64,000 nucleotides of DNA from NCBI GenBank assembly GCA_031292515.1, contig JARLGZ010000235.1, forward strand, positions 1 to 64,000. Reading direction: 5' to 3'. Origin of the DNA: Puia sp. (GTDB taxonomy: Bacteria; Bacteroidota; Bacteroidia; Chitinophagales; Chitinophagaceae). Positions 25,416 through 32,927 of this stretch are shown here, piece by piece. Numbering within the stretch: position 1 is the first letter of the stretch; the number at the start of each line of letters is the position of its first letter. The notes below the pieces were generated by a model. That model made no database searches, was not told where the DNA came from, and saw only the letters and a program-made list of their open reading frames with translations. Made by a program: the position numbers and the translations under genes.

Positions 25416-25448
25416 ATAAAAAACCCGGTCTTTCAATCAGACCGGGTT
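25416..25448 (-). terminator. Intrinsic terminator upstream of the TROVE gene
   Basis: On the minus strand AACCCGGTC pairs with GACCGGGTT (perfect 9-bp stem, 9-base loop), followed by TTTTTTATT. It ends only about 20 bases before the TROVE start codon. It would end a transcript covering the small ORF at 25483-25617, or act as an attenuator for the TROVE gene. Confidence 0.85.
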
Positions 25449-25482
25449 CCTGTTCCATATATCCGCTTCGCAGATAACAGTG

Positions 25483-25617
25483 TCATTTCCCGGTCCATCG
25501 TTTTATGCGATCCATCACACATAGCATCTCCCCCGCGGATTCACTACCCGCCTGAAGCCATCGTTCAGATACCCGCTCTTCGATTATTCGTATGGTCTGT
25601 TGCCAGCTTTTCGCCAT
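25483..25617 (-). CDS. Small hypothetical protein, 44 residues
   Basis: An ORF of 45 codons beginning MAKSWQQTIRIIEERV and ending MDRIKRWTGK. It has no membrane segment or signal peptide; the composition is amphipathic, basic at both ends and suited to a short helix pair. It sits between two minus-strand terminators, with the second one 35 bases after its stop. That boxed position supports a real, separately regulated small gene, but the coding evidence is limited to the open frame. The same stretch could instead be a non-coding RNA. I recognise no family. Confidence 0.45.
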   Translation of the reverse strand: MAKSWQQTIRIIEERVSERWLQAGSESAGEMLCVMDRIKRWTGK

Positions 25618-25635
25618 TCTTTGTGTTGTTGGTGT

Positions 25636-25666
25636 ACCTGTTTCGCTAATTTCAAAAAAAACAGGT
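25636..25666. repeat. Inverted repeat between the two terminators
   Basis: ACCTGTTT and AAACAGGT form a perfect 8-bp inverted repeat with a 15-base spacer. It starts just after the T-tract of the first terminator and ends 19 bases before the 44-residue ORF. It could be an operator, or a stem in a readthrough RNA. Confidence 0.5.
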
Positions 25667-25667
25667 A

Positions 25668-25695
25668 TAAAAAAAGCCCCCGATCGATCGGGGGC
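25668..25695 (-). terminator. Strong intrinsic terminator after the 32-residue ORF
   Basis: A perfect 20-base palindrome made of GCCCCCGATC and its complement lies at 25676-25695. On the minus strand it is followed by a run of seven T. It ends a short transcript that probably starts near 25835. Confidence 0.9.
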
Positions 25696-25716
25696 CTGTA
25701 TGCTGAATGAGTTTTT

Positions 25717-25815
25717 TTAGTTCTTCCAAGCAGCTCGACATGCCCCGCCGATCGTATAGTCCTGCACCGGACTAAACATCTTCGCTATATGATTATTTGA
25801 AATGGATCGTAGCAT
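25717..25815 (-). CDS. Very small ORF (32 residues) in a promoter-terminator cassette
   Basis: The frame starts MLRSISNNHIAKMF and ends TIGGACRAAWKN. An exact TAnnTTTG box lies about 29 bases upstream and a strong terminator begins 22 bases after the stop, so the unit is a self-contained transcript of about 160 bases. The peptide has one Cys and no signal sequence. A GG-A-C-x-A-A-W ending is unusual but I know no family for it. The same RNA has a small AGTCC/GGACT stem inside the frame. It could be a peptide gene, a leader peptide or a structured small RNA, including a Y RNA for the nearby TROVE protein. Confidence 0.45.
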   Translation of the reverse strand: MLRSISNNHIAKMFSPVQDYTIGGACRAAWKN

Positions 25816-25843
25816 GAATAAACGCTTTTGATTGATTGCAAAA

Positions 25844-25851
25844 CAAAAATA
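25844..25851 (-). promoter_or_regulatory. Candidate -7 box for the small transcript
   Basis: The minus strand reads TATTTTTG, an exact match to TAnnTTTG, 29 bases before the ATG of the 32-residue ORF. The upstream DNA is A/T-rich with no clear -33 element at normal spacing. Confidence 0.5.
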
Positions 25852-25928
25852 ACTATCTTTTTTTTCAATGCCGCATTTTTGCAAAAAAATTTTAGAAAGA
25901 AATTGTTAAGTCCATATTTCCCGCTGTG

Positions 25929-27053
25929 CTATCTCGTGTGCCGGGAGACACGAATACTTTGAGTGATGGCATCGAGCCCCTCGATCAGCTGATCCCTGGT
26001 GGGCCATCCATAACCAATACGCATATATTGACGGGGGCTGTCAAACCAATGTCCGGGCCCCGTGTAAGTACCGTACCGATGCAGAAGGGTCTCATAGAAC
26101 TTGTCTATATAGATACCCGCCGGTCTCCTCATCCTCGGAAAACAGACGCAACCACCCCCCGGTTCTATCCATTCGAGATCATCCTGGACATTCATCCATG
26201 TTTTTAGGATTCCGAATTTTTCCATGATATCTTTTTGTATCCTTTCAAAACACCCCTCTTTACGCACCTGCCAGCGATAGGCCAGCTCTTCATCCAGCAG
26301 GGAGCCGCAGATATGTATCTGTTCCTTGGCGGCCAGGAAGGTCTCCATCAACTCCGCATTCCGGCAGGCGATCCATCCCATCCTGATGCCGGGCAGGCCA
26401 TAGGTCTTGGACAAGGAGGAAACGCTGATCACCCGATCGGAATATTCACAGGCCACTGGCAATTTCTCACCAAACACCATATCCCGGTAAGTCTCATCGA
26501 CCAGCAGCCAGATCTCATATTGTTCCGCGATACCCGCCAGGGTCTTCATCTCTGCATCATTCATACAGGCTCCGGTAGGATTGTGCGGGTGTGTAACGGA
26601 TATATATTTTGTCCGGGCATTGACGGAACGTTTCAGCGCCTCCATATCCAGGCGGAAACCCTCTTCAAAACGCAGATCGATATATTTTACATTCGCACCG
26701 ATCGCAAGAGGAGTGGCGATATTGGTTGCATAGTTGGGCCTCACGACGATCATCTCGTCACCGGGGTCCAGCAGGGAGCTTGCAATGATGAAAAGGGCTC
26801 CTGCCGCACCGATCGTCAGCAGGATATCTCCGCGGTCGAGGAACCGGCTTTGGCCTGCAATGAGTTCCCGCAATCCCGGGTGACCGGCATGGTCGCCGTA
26901 ACAGAGCGCCAGCTCGCCAAGATTCCGAAGATCGACCTTCATATCTTTTAACAAGGCATCCGAATAAGAGCTCTCGGAAAGGTTATTCCGGATCTTGTCG
27001 TAACCAAGCTGCTCGGGCGACTCTATCTCGATCGGCATGCGGATGTATTTCAT
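25929..27053 (-). CDS. Class I/II PLP-dependent aminotransferase
   Basis: About 374 residues with fold-type I features. LTIGAAGALFIIASSLLDPG near residue 85 is the cofactor-phosphate region. SVTHPHNPTGACMNDAEM near 155 contains the conserved Asn, LLVDETYRDMVF near 190 contains the PLP Asp/Tyr, and SVSSLSKTYGLPGIRMGW near 222 contains the Schiff-base Lys. The substrate is not assigned; the C-terminal GGGCVCFPRMRR block differs from aspartate aminotransferases. I chose the ATG at 27053; a GTG nine codons upstream also opens the frame. It is divergent from the alcohol dehydrogenase gene. Confidence 0.85.
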   Translation of the reverse strand: MKYIRMPIEIESPEQLGYDKIRNNLSESSYSDALLKDMKVDLRNLGELALCYGDHAGHPGLRELIAGQSRFLDRGDILLTIGAAGALFIIASSLLDPGDEMIVVRPNYATNIATPLAIGANVKYIDLRFEEGFRLDMEALKRSVNARTKYISVTHPHNPTGACMNDAEMKTLAGIAEQYEIWLLVDETYRDMVFGEKLPVACEYSDRVISVSSLSKTYGLPGIRMGWIACRNAELMETFLAAKEQIHICGSLLDEELAYRWQVRKEGCFERIQKDIMEKFGILKTWMNVQDDLEWIEPGGGCVCFPRMRRPAGIYIDKFYETLLHRYGTYTGPGHWFDSPRQYMRIGYGWPTRDQLIEGLDAITQSIRVSRHTR

Positions 27054-27288
27054 ACGAGAGGGAGTTATAGATGAATTCACAAATTACAAAAATTATCCCG
27101 CCTCTTTTACCCGGAATACCGATAAACTTATCAGCCGACGGACTCGTCGATTCACGAACTCATCAATTAATGAGTCTTGCCAGGAGGCTTGTCCAACCTG
27201 CCTTTCATCGGAATCACCGCCCCTTGGCAAAGAAGTAATGCCACCATTTTGCGGATATTGGCTAATTTTCCGAAAAATTAAGAAGATC

Positions 27289-28332
27289 ATGATAAAAGCG
27301 AAAGGATATGCAGCTCAAAGTCCGACCACGGACCTCGCCCCCTGGAATTTCGACAGGCGCGAACCAGGTCCGCACGATGTTCAATTCGATATTTTGTATT
27401 GCGGCGTCTGCCATTCGGACCTGCACCAAATCAAAAACGACTGGTTTCCCGGTATATTTCCGATGGTGCCGGGGCATGAGATCGTCGGCAAGGTCGTCAA
27501 AGTGGGAGATCACGTGAAGAAATTCAAGATCGGCGATATTGCCGGCACCGGCTGTCTCGTTGACTCCTGCCGGGTATGCGAGAATTGCAAACGCGACCTG
27601 GAACAATACTGCCTGAATGGAGGTTCCCAGACCTATAATGGACTGGAGCAGGATCATAAAACGCCTACTTATGGCGGTTATTCCAATACCATCGTCGTTC
27701 ATGAAGATTTCGTTCTTCATATCTCGCCCAAACTGGACCTCGCGGCTTCCGCTCCGCTGTTGTGTGCGGGTATCACTACTTATTCGCCTTTAAGACACTG
27801 GAAGGTGGGCAAAGGCCATAAACTGGCCGTACTGGGTCTCGGCGGCCTGGGTCATATGGGTGTCAAGTTCGGAGTTGCCTTCGGCGCCGACGTCACCGTG
27901 CTCAGCACCTCTCCCAAAAAAGAGGCCGATGCCAAAAAACTGGGGGCCCACCATTTTGTAGTGACCACCGATGCCAACCAGCTGAAGGCAGCCACGGGCT
28001 CTTTCGATTTCATCCTCGACACCGTTTCGGCGGAGCATGACCTCAACCTTTACATGTCCCTGCTGAAAACGGATGGCGTCCACATCTGCGTGGGAGTACC
28101 CTCGCACCCGGCCCCGGTAGCCGCTTTCAGCCTGATCGGCGGCAGGAAAAGCCTGGCGGGATCGGGTATCGGCGGCCTGGCCGAAACCCAGGAGATGCTG
28201 GACTTCTGCGCGGAACACGGTATCGTATCGGACATCGAGATGATCGATATAAAAAATATACACACGGCCTATGACCGCATGCTGAAAGGCGATGTCCGTT
28301 ACCGGTTCGTCATCGACATGGCCACTCTTTAG
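27289..28332 (+). CDS. Zinc-dependent NAD(P) alcohol dehydrogenase (cinnamyl-alcohol dehydrogenase/YahK family)
   Basis: About 347 residues, normal for the family. It starts MIKAKGYAAQSPTTDL. ILYCGVCHSDLHQIKNDW near residue 38 holds the first catalytic Cys, VPGHEIVGKVVKVG near 62 the His-Glu, and GCLVDSCRVCENCKRDLEQYC (about 90-110) the structural-zinc cysteines. AVLGLGGLGHMGVKFG near 178 is the nucleotide loop. Such enzymes reduce aromatic and aliphatic aldehydes with NADPH. An in-frame extension of 84 codons upstream has no dehydrogenase character, so the ATG at 27289 is preferred. A strong terminator follows at 28375. Confidence 0.92.
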   Translation: MIKAKGYAAQSPTTDLAPWNFDRREPGPHDVQFDILYCGVCHSDLHQIKNDWFPGIFPMVPGHEIVGKVVKVGDHVKKFKIGDIAGTGCLVDSCRVCENCKRDLEQYCLNGGSQTYNGLEQDHKTPTYGGYSNTIVVHEDFVLHISPKLDLAASAPLLCAGITTYSPLRHWKVGKGHKLAVLGLGGLGHMGVKFGVAFGADVTVLSTSPKKEADAKKLGAHHFVVTTDANQLKAATGSFDFILDTVSAEHDLNLYMSLLKTDGVHICVGVPSHPAPVAAFSLIGGRKSLAGSGIGGLAETQEMLDFCAEHGIVSDIEMIDIKNIHTAYDRMLKGDVRYRFVIDMATL

Positions 28333-28374
28333 AAGCGGAGAACCCTGCTTCCGAACTATATGCTGCTGATAACG

Positions 28375-28420
28375 GGATGTCGCATTTTTCATTCATCGAA
28401 GAATGCGACATCCTGTTTTT
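28375..28420 (+). terminator. Intrinsic terminator after the alcohol dehydrogenase gene
   Basis: GGATGTCGCATT pairs perfectly with AATGCGACATCC (12 bp) across a loop of 15 bases, followed by TGTTTTT. It separates the dehydrogenase from the permease gene. Confidence 0.9.
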
Positions 28421-28493
28421 CGGACTGTCTCGCCGCTCGATTTTTCCAACTGCCTGCAAATTTTATAGTAACTTTATTTGCAAGCGGCAACTT

Positions 28494-29588
28494 ATGAACA
28501 AACCCTTTCAGACCGGTTCACGTAACATCATAGAGACCATATTGGTCATCCTCCTGCTGCTAAGCTTGTTCCTGGCTCTTTATGATGTGCTGAAGGTCTT
28601 TTTCACCATCCTCACTTTCGCCCTGATTTTTTCTGTCTCTTTTGCCGATGTTTTCGAAAAGCTCGCAACCCTGTTGAAGGGACGGCGAAAATTGGCAGCG
28701 GTCATCTACTCTATTGTGCTGATCGGTATCATCGCATTCCCCTTGATCTATTTCCTTTCCGTATTGCGGGAGCATGTGCGGGAAGCGATCGCATGGGTAA
28801 ACCAGGTAAAAGCCAATGGCCTTCCCCCTCTTCCCTCCTGGATTGCAAACCTTCCTTTCGTTGGAGGGGATATATCGGCTTTCTGGACGCAACTGCAACA
28901 CAGTCCGAAAGATGTGATCGCTAATCATGAGGACAAGGTTAAGACGACCTTGCACCACCTGCTCAACAGCGGAATCGGAATGCTTGGCACCGCCCTTCAA
29001 TTCATCGTCGGGATCATCATATCTGCATTTTTTCTTTCTGCCGGCGAAAAGATGCTGACACCCGTGAAATCCGCGGCACAATACCTGCTGGGTCGCCGGG
29101 ACGGCTTGTCCCTGCTTCGGGCAACCACACAGGCCATCAAAGGCGTCTCCATCGGCGTGATAGGAACGGCCCTGATAGCATCTGTAGTCTCCTGGATAGG
29201 TCTCACCATCGCCGGTGTCAAATTCGCGCTGATCCTGTCGGCCCTGATCTTCTTCTTGGTCCTGATCCAACTGGGCCCCCTGCTGGTGTGGATACCGCTT
29301 GTAATATGGTCGGCGGTGGATGGGTATACAGGCATGACCATCTTTCTCATCATCTATGGCATCGCGCTGCTGATCATCGATGCCTTGCTAAAACCCATTC
29401 TGATAGCCCGTAGCGGCGGAAAACTGCCGTTCCTCGTCCTCTTCCTGGGCGTTGTCGGCGGTTTGGCAGCCTGGGGATTCACCGGCATGTTTAAAGGCGC
29501 CATCATACTGGCAATATTCTATACCGTCTTCAACTCCTGGCTGGAAGGGAAAGCAAAGCCGGTCGCAGGTCGCCGGACTGTACAATAG
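28494..29588 (+). CDS. AI-2E family (PerM/YdiK-like) membrane permease
   Basis: About 364 residues with around eight hydrophobic helices. The N-terminal pair is ILVILLLLSLFLALYDVLK and VFFTILTFALIFSVSF. The central soluble part has PPLPSWIANLPFVGGDI near residue 120. LRATTQAIKGVSIGVIGTAL near 210 and LIQLGPLLVWIPLVIW near 265 are landmarks of the AI-2E transporter family. The family name comes from TqsA; most members have unknown substrates or act as ion antiporters. The frame can be extended 39 codons upstream, across the terminator, but the ATG at 28494 fits the family start. Confidence 0.88.
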   Translation: MNKPFQTGSRNIIETILVILLLLSLFLALYDVLKVFFTILTFALIFSVSFADVFEKLATLLKGRRKLAAVIYSIVLIGIIAFPLIYFLSVLREHVREAIAWVNQVKANGLPPLPSWIANLPFVGGDISAFWTQLQHSPKDVIANHEDKVKTTLHHLLNSGIGMLGTALQFIVGIIISAFFLSAGEKMLTPVKSAAQYLLGRRDGLSLLRATTQAIKGVSIGVIGTALIASVVSWIGLTIAGVKFALILSALIFFLVLIQLGPLLVWIPLVIWSAVDGYTGMTIFLIIYGIALLIIDALLKPILIARSGGKLPFLVLFLGVVGGLAAWGFTGMFKGAIILAIFYTVFNSWLEGKAKPVAGRRTVQ

Positions 29589-29704
29589 GACGAATAAAAA
29601 ATATCCTAAAGAGATTAAACTACTCCAATCGGGCAACTGTTCATTCACGCAGATCGTTTGTAAAACTGGAATTCCACTATTTTTAAAGCGCAATACGCTC
29701 CAAC

Positions 29705-29767
29705 ATGAGACAGCCAAAACTTAAAACTATCGCTTCGATGCTGGCGCTGTTGACCCTATGCACCTAA
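29705..29767 (+). pseudogene. Truncated signal-peptide ORF (20 residues)
   Basis: The ORF MRQPKLKTIASMLALLTLCT ends in TAA. It has a basic N-region and a hydrophobic core ending in Cys, as at the start of a secreted or lipid-anchored protein, but no mature part. A TATTTTTA box and a TTTG 17 bases upstream of it resemble a promoter. It converges on the radical SAM gene four bases away. The best reading is the 5' remnant of a lost exported-protein gene; a genuine micropeptide is possible. Confidence 0.35.
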
Positions 29768-29770
29768 CCA

Positions 29771-30853
29771 TTAAAACAACCTCCCCTGCTCTCCCGGCCT
29801 CATAAACTTTGTGGTATCCAACTCCCACCTTTCCGCATTAAGACCGTACTTTTTTGTATAGCGCGCATACTGCTGAGCTACGAGCTGGGCGATATTCCCT
29901 TCTCCGCGCATCCTCACTCCCCATCGGCTGTCATTGACCTTTCCATCATGGCTGGCTTCGATCAGATGCCAGACTTTGTCGGCCCTATCCGGAAAATTTT
30001 TATAGAGCCAGTCGTGGAAAATGAGCTTGATGGCTCCGTTGAGGCGGATAAACGTATATGCGGAGAAGCTAGCGCCGTTCTCTGAAGCCGCCTTCATGAT
30101 CCTTTGCATCTCGTGTTCGTTGAGGCCCGGGATCATAGGCCCCAGCATGACACCCATACGAACCCCCGCCTCACTCAACTCCCGGATCACCCGTAAACGT
30201 TGTTTCGCCGTAGTGGTACGAGGCTCCATGACCTGCCTGAGATCTTCCTCGAAAGAGGTGATCGACACCAGGATAGAGACCAGTTTTTTTTCGCCCATTT
30301 TTACAAGCAGGTCTTTATCGCGCAGGATGGCGGCATTTTTCGTGATCATACCGATAGGCTGGTTGAACTCATGACATACTTCCAGCAACTGCCGGGTAAT
30401 GCCAAACTTCCGTTCCGCAGGTTGGTAGCAATCGGTGTTGCCGCTGAGAGAGATAGGCAGGCATTGCCATTTCGGGTTCATCAGGAATTTCCGCAGCAGC
30501 TGCGGCGCATTCTTCTTGACGATGATCCTACTCTCGAAATCCAGGCCTGCGCTATAGCCCAGGTATTCATGCGAGTTCCGGGCATAACAATAGATACACC
30601 CATGTTCACATCCCTGGTAAGGGTTCATGCTATACCACATGCCGACATCGGGGCTCTCCACTTTGTTGACGATCCCTTTTGCTTCCTGCTCGATGTATTG
30701 CGTCTGCACATCCGTCTCTATCCAGTCGTCGATGCCCTCCACGTGTTCTCTGACGATCTCATTTTTGAGAAATCGGTTTTTCGGGTTGTACTGGGCGCCG
30801 CGGCCCTTACGATATTGGGCAAGGGCTTCCTCATCCCCGTTTTGCTCAGGCAT
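29771..30853 (-). CDS. PA0069/Rv2578c family radical SAM protein
   Basis: A 360-residue radical SAM protein. The iron-sulfur motif is YQGCEHGCIYCYARNSHEY, with C82, C86 and C89. SLSGNTDCYQPAERKFGIT near 142, VSITSFEEDLRQVMEPR near 195 and MLGPMIPGLNEHEM near 240 are typical of this family. The proteins resemble spore-photoproduct-lyase-like enzymes but no substrate is proven. Context: two LigT-like genes and umuDC lie just upstream, which suggests a nucleic-acid-related role (inference). It reads away from them on the same strand as the LigT genes. Confidence 0.88.
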   Translation of the reverse strand: MPEQNGDEEALAQYRKGRGAQYNPKNRFLKNEIVREHVEGIDDWIETDVQTQYIEQEAKGIVNKVESPDVGMWYSMNPYQGCEHGCIYCYARNSHEYLGYSAGLDFESRIIVKKNAPQLLRKFLMNPKWQCLPISLSGNTDCYQPAERKFGITRQLLEVCHEFNQPIGMITKNAAILRDKDLLVKMGEKKLVSILVSITSFEEDLRQVMEPRTTTAKQRLRVIRELSEAGVRMGVMLGPMIPGLNEHEMQRIMKAASENGASFSAYTFIRLNGAIKLIFHDWLYKNFPDRADKVWHLIEASHDGKVNDSRWGVRMRGEGNIAQLVAQQYARYTKKYGLNAERWELDTTKFMRPGEQGRLF

Positions 30854-30926
30854 ATAATAATTTTTTCAGAGGTAAACACAAACACAGGCCCTCAGGATAC
30901 CCATGTCGTTAAAACAATTCGGCCTG

Positions 30927-31643
30927 CTAAAACAATAACTCACCCTGCCGGGTCGCTACCGGCAGGTTCATAAACTCAAAACGCTGCGCAATCTGCCAGG
31001 CCATATCGCCCGTCCTTCTTTTCAGCAACAACATGCTGTCTGCAATGAAGCGGCCCGTGAAAGACTTGTTGCTGTATTCCAGCCATCCCTTCTCATATTG
31101 CCAGGGAACGAGCTTGCGGGCAATGGTCAGGTGCGGCTCATCAATAAAATGCGGCTTGTGATCCTTATCCAGTTTCATAAGACTCTGGATCGCGCGCACT
31201 TCTTTTACCAACCCGCGGATAGGTAATTTGCTGACAACATTGATGAAGATCGTATGGGAGGGAAAGCTGCCAAAGTCCTTCAGCTCCACTTTAAAAGGGC
31301 AATAGCCCATGCTAATCGTCTTCAACCGGTTTACGATGCGTTCTTCCATCATCTCCAACTGCGTGAATTTCGCGATCGTCACATGCGGTTTGCCCCATTT
31401 TGCCGTGGCCGCCTTATACTCGTCATAAAAGTCCGTCTTGACCTGCATGATCTTATTGCGTAATTCCTCATGCGGGTTCAGTACCAGCAAATATTCGCTC
31501 GTGTATAACTTATTTCCAAAGGCCTCGCGGAATGCCTTTGGCATTTCATTGGTATTCAACTGCATTTTGAAGGTATCGTGCAGGCTTACAGGAAACTCCT
31601 TAAGCCGCCTCCCGGGGGTGGTTTGAAAGATGTTCTTTTTCAT
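30927..31643 (-). CDS. 2'-5' RNA ligase-like (LigT/2H phosphoesterase) protein
   Basis: A 238-residue 2H phosphoesterase. Both catalytic H-x-T motifs are intact: GKPHVTIAKF (H87) and EPHLTIARKL (H171). YLLVLNPHEELRNKIM near residue 51 is the conserved first strand. Such enzymes open or form 2',5'-linked RNA ends or cleave cyclic phosphates. The N-terminal 45 residues precede the fold and are not part of it. It lies 73 bases after the radical SAM gene's start and 103 bases from a paralogue. Confidence 0.85.
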   Translation of the reverse strand: MKKNIFQTTPGRRLKEFPVSLHDTFKMQLNTNEMPKAFREAFGNKLYTSEYLLVLNPHEELRNKIMQVKTDFYDEYKAATAKWGKPHVTIAKFTQLEMMEERIVNRLKTISMGYCPFKVELKDFGSFPSHTIFINVVSKLPIRGLVKEVRAIQSLMKLDKDHKPHFIDEPHLTIARKLVPWQYEKGWLEYSNKSFTGRFIADSMLLLKRRTGDMAWQIAQRFEFMNLPVATRQGELLF

Positions 31644-31746
31644 CTGTTGCTTTTTTCTTTTTTGCCGCCGAACCGATCCGTCGATTCATCCGGCGTTCTT
31701 TAAATGGTTTCAGAGAGCTATACATTCCGGTCTTTAGACAGCGCGT

Positions 31747-32370
31747 CTACCCGGGTACAAAATGAAAAATATTGACGGTCTTGCAGGCGTCGAAAGCATG
31801 CTCTCTTTTTAACAATACCAGCTCGCTGACCCGGAAGGAATCATGAAAGTCTTTCCGTGAATAATCGGGCATGGCCCGGCTGTACACCTGCTCCGTCAGG
31901 CTTCCCGCAATGCTCAGGTAGGGGCTGCTGATCAGCTCCGCGGGAGGCCATCCCGAAGACCGGATAAAATCATCGATAGTCTTTAGCTGCCTTGCCAGCT
32001 CGCGGAATGGCCCGGGATCCTGAACCCGGAGGTAGATCGTATGAGGCGGAAACCCGCTGTAGTTGTTTAGCGTGACGTCAAAACTCTTATTGCGGCTGCA
32101 GATTCGCTCTATCCAACGGATCAGGGTGTCTTCCATGGCCTCGCCTGCCTGAAAACTCCCTATGGTGATATGCGGTTTATTACGCACCGGACCCGTAAGA
32201 CCATAGTCCTGCGAAAATTGCTGCTGTTCATCCAGCAGTTTGTCGCGCAACTCGCCGGCGGGGTAGACGACAAGCAGATATTCCGCCCGCCTGGATCGTT
32301 CGGCTCTTTCCCCGGAAACCGTCTGCGGGGGAAAAATAGAGATAGGAGATCTTACCAGCCCGGTATTCAT
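31747..32370 (-). CDS. 2'-5' RNA ligase-like paralogue with one catalytic His replaced
   Basis: A 207-residue relative of the neighbouring LigT-like protein. The first motif is NKPHITIGSF (H67), but the second reads SPYLSIAGSL, so Tyr151 replaces the His of the H-x-T/S pair. YLLVVYPAGELRDKLL near 31 aligns with the neighbour's first strand. With one catalytic His gone, classical 2H chemistry is doubtful; it may bind RNA or act as a partner of its paralogue. It is divergent from umuD, sharing the 113-bp region with a 6-bp palindrome. Confidence 0.82.
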   Translation of the reverse strand: MNTGLVRSPISIFPPQTVSGERAERSRRAEYLLVVYPAGELRDKLLDEQQQFSQDYGLTGPVRNKPHITIGSFQAGEAMEDTLIRWIERICSRNKSFDVTLNNYSGFPPHTIYLRVQDPGPFRELARQLKTIDDFIRSSGWPPAELISSPYLSIAGSLTEQVYSRAMPDYSRKDFHDSFRVSELVLLKREHAFDACKTVNIFHFVPG

Positions 32371-32408
32371 AAGAATTATTTTAGTTGATCAACAATTTAG
32401 CATAAATT

Positions 32409-32425
32409 TACTAAATAAATTAGTA
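32409..32425. promoter_or_regulatory. Palindrome in the umuD divergent promoter region
   Basis: TACTAA and TTAGTA flank five A/T bases. A direct repeat TTAG-(C/T)-ATAA also occurs at 32397-32405 and 32420-32428, 23 bases apart. The location, 59 bases before umuD and 39 before the LigT-like gene, fits an operator for both. No LexA gene is in the window, so the regulator is unknown. Confidence 0.45.
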
Positions 32426-32483
32426 TAATAAAATTATTTTTTTCTCCGGGAAGGAGGCTCTGACAACACCAAAATATTTTTAT

Positions 32484-32918
32484 ATGGAGATCGAGGAATT
32501 CCAAAGCATGCACTATAAAGGCAGCAAACACTTTACCCAATGGGAGATCCCCACCGCTAACGCCACCGGTTTCGGCGCCGCGGCAGATGATTATATGGAA
32601 AGAGGTATCGACCTGAATGAACAGCTGATTCGCAACAAGCCCGCTACCTTCTTCCTGCGCGTCAGCGGGGACGCGATGACGGGGGCCGGCATTTTTAGCG
32701 GTGACACCGTGATCGTAGACCGTTCCATCAAGGCGGTAAACGGCAAAATAGTGATCGCGGTCCTGAATGGGGAAATGCTGATCCGGCGTTTTGAGAAAAC
32801 CTTTTCAAAAATCAGGCTGGTGCCGGAGACGCCCGGTCTTTCCCCCATCGACGTAGACTTGTCGGGCGCAGAGTTTTCGATCTGGGGGGTGGTGACCTAC
32901 GTCATACACAGTCTCTGA
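32484..32918 (+). CDS. umuD: UmuD/LexA-fold protein lacking both catalytic residues
   Basis: A 144-residue protein that aligns without gaps to E. coli UmuD across the fold, offset by four. The cleavage-site region is ANATGFGAAADDY (T28-G29 at the position of C24-G25). The catalytic Ser60 position is Ala64 in VSGDAMTGAG, and the catalytic Lys97 position is Arg101 in GEMLIRRF. Both changes are clear in the DNA (GCG; CGG). Normal UmuD is cut after RecA contact to make UmuD', part of polymerase V. This form should be unable to cut itself. It is followed directly by umuC. Confidence 0.88.
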   Translation: MEIEEFQSMHYKGSKHFTQWEIPTANATGFGAAADDYMERGIDLNEQLIRNKPATFFLRVSGDAMTGAGIFSGDTVIVDRSIKAVNGKIVIAVLNGEMLIRRFEKTFSKIRLVPETPGLSPIDVDLSGAEFSIWGVVTYVIHSL

Positions 32919-32927
32919 CCATTTTTA

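Noticed and set aside
25261-25458. An open frame of 65 codons covering the terminator upstream of the TROVE gene
   Set aside because: It spans a perfect terminator hairpin and overlaps the TROVE start in another frame, so translation is unlikely.
27037-27288. An 84-codon N-terminal extension of the alcohol dehydrogenase
   Set aside because: The extension has no dehydrogenase sequence and overlaps the divergent aminotransferase start; the ATG at 27289 fits the family length.
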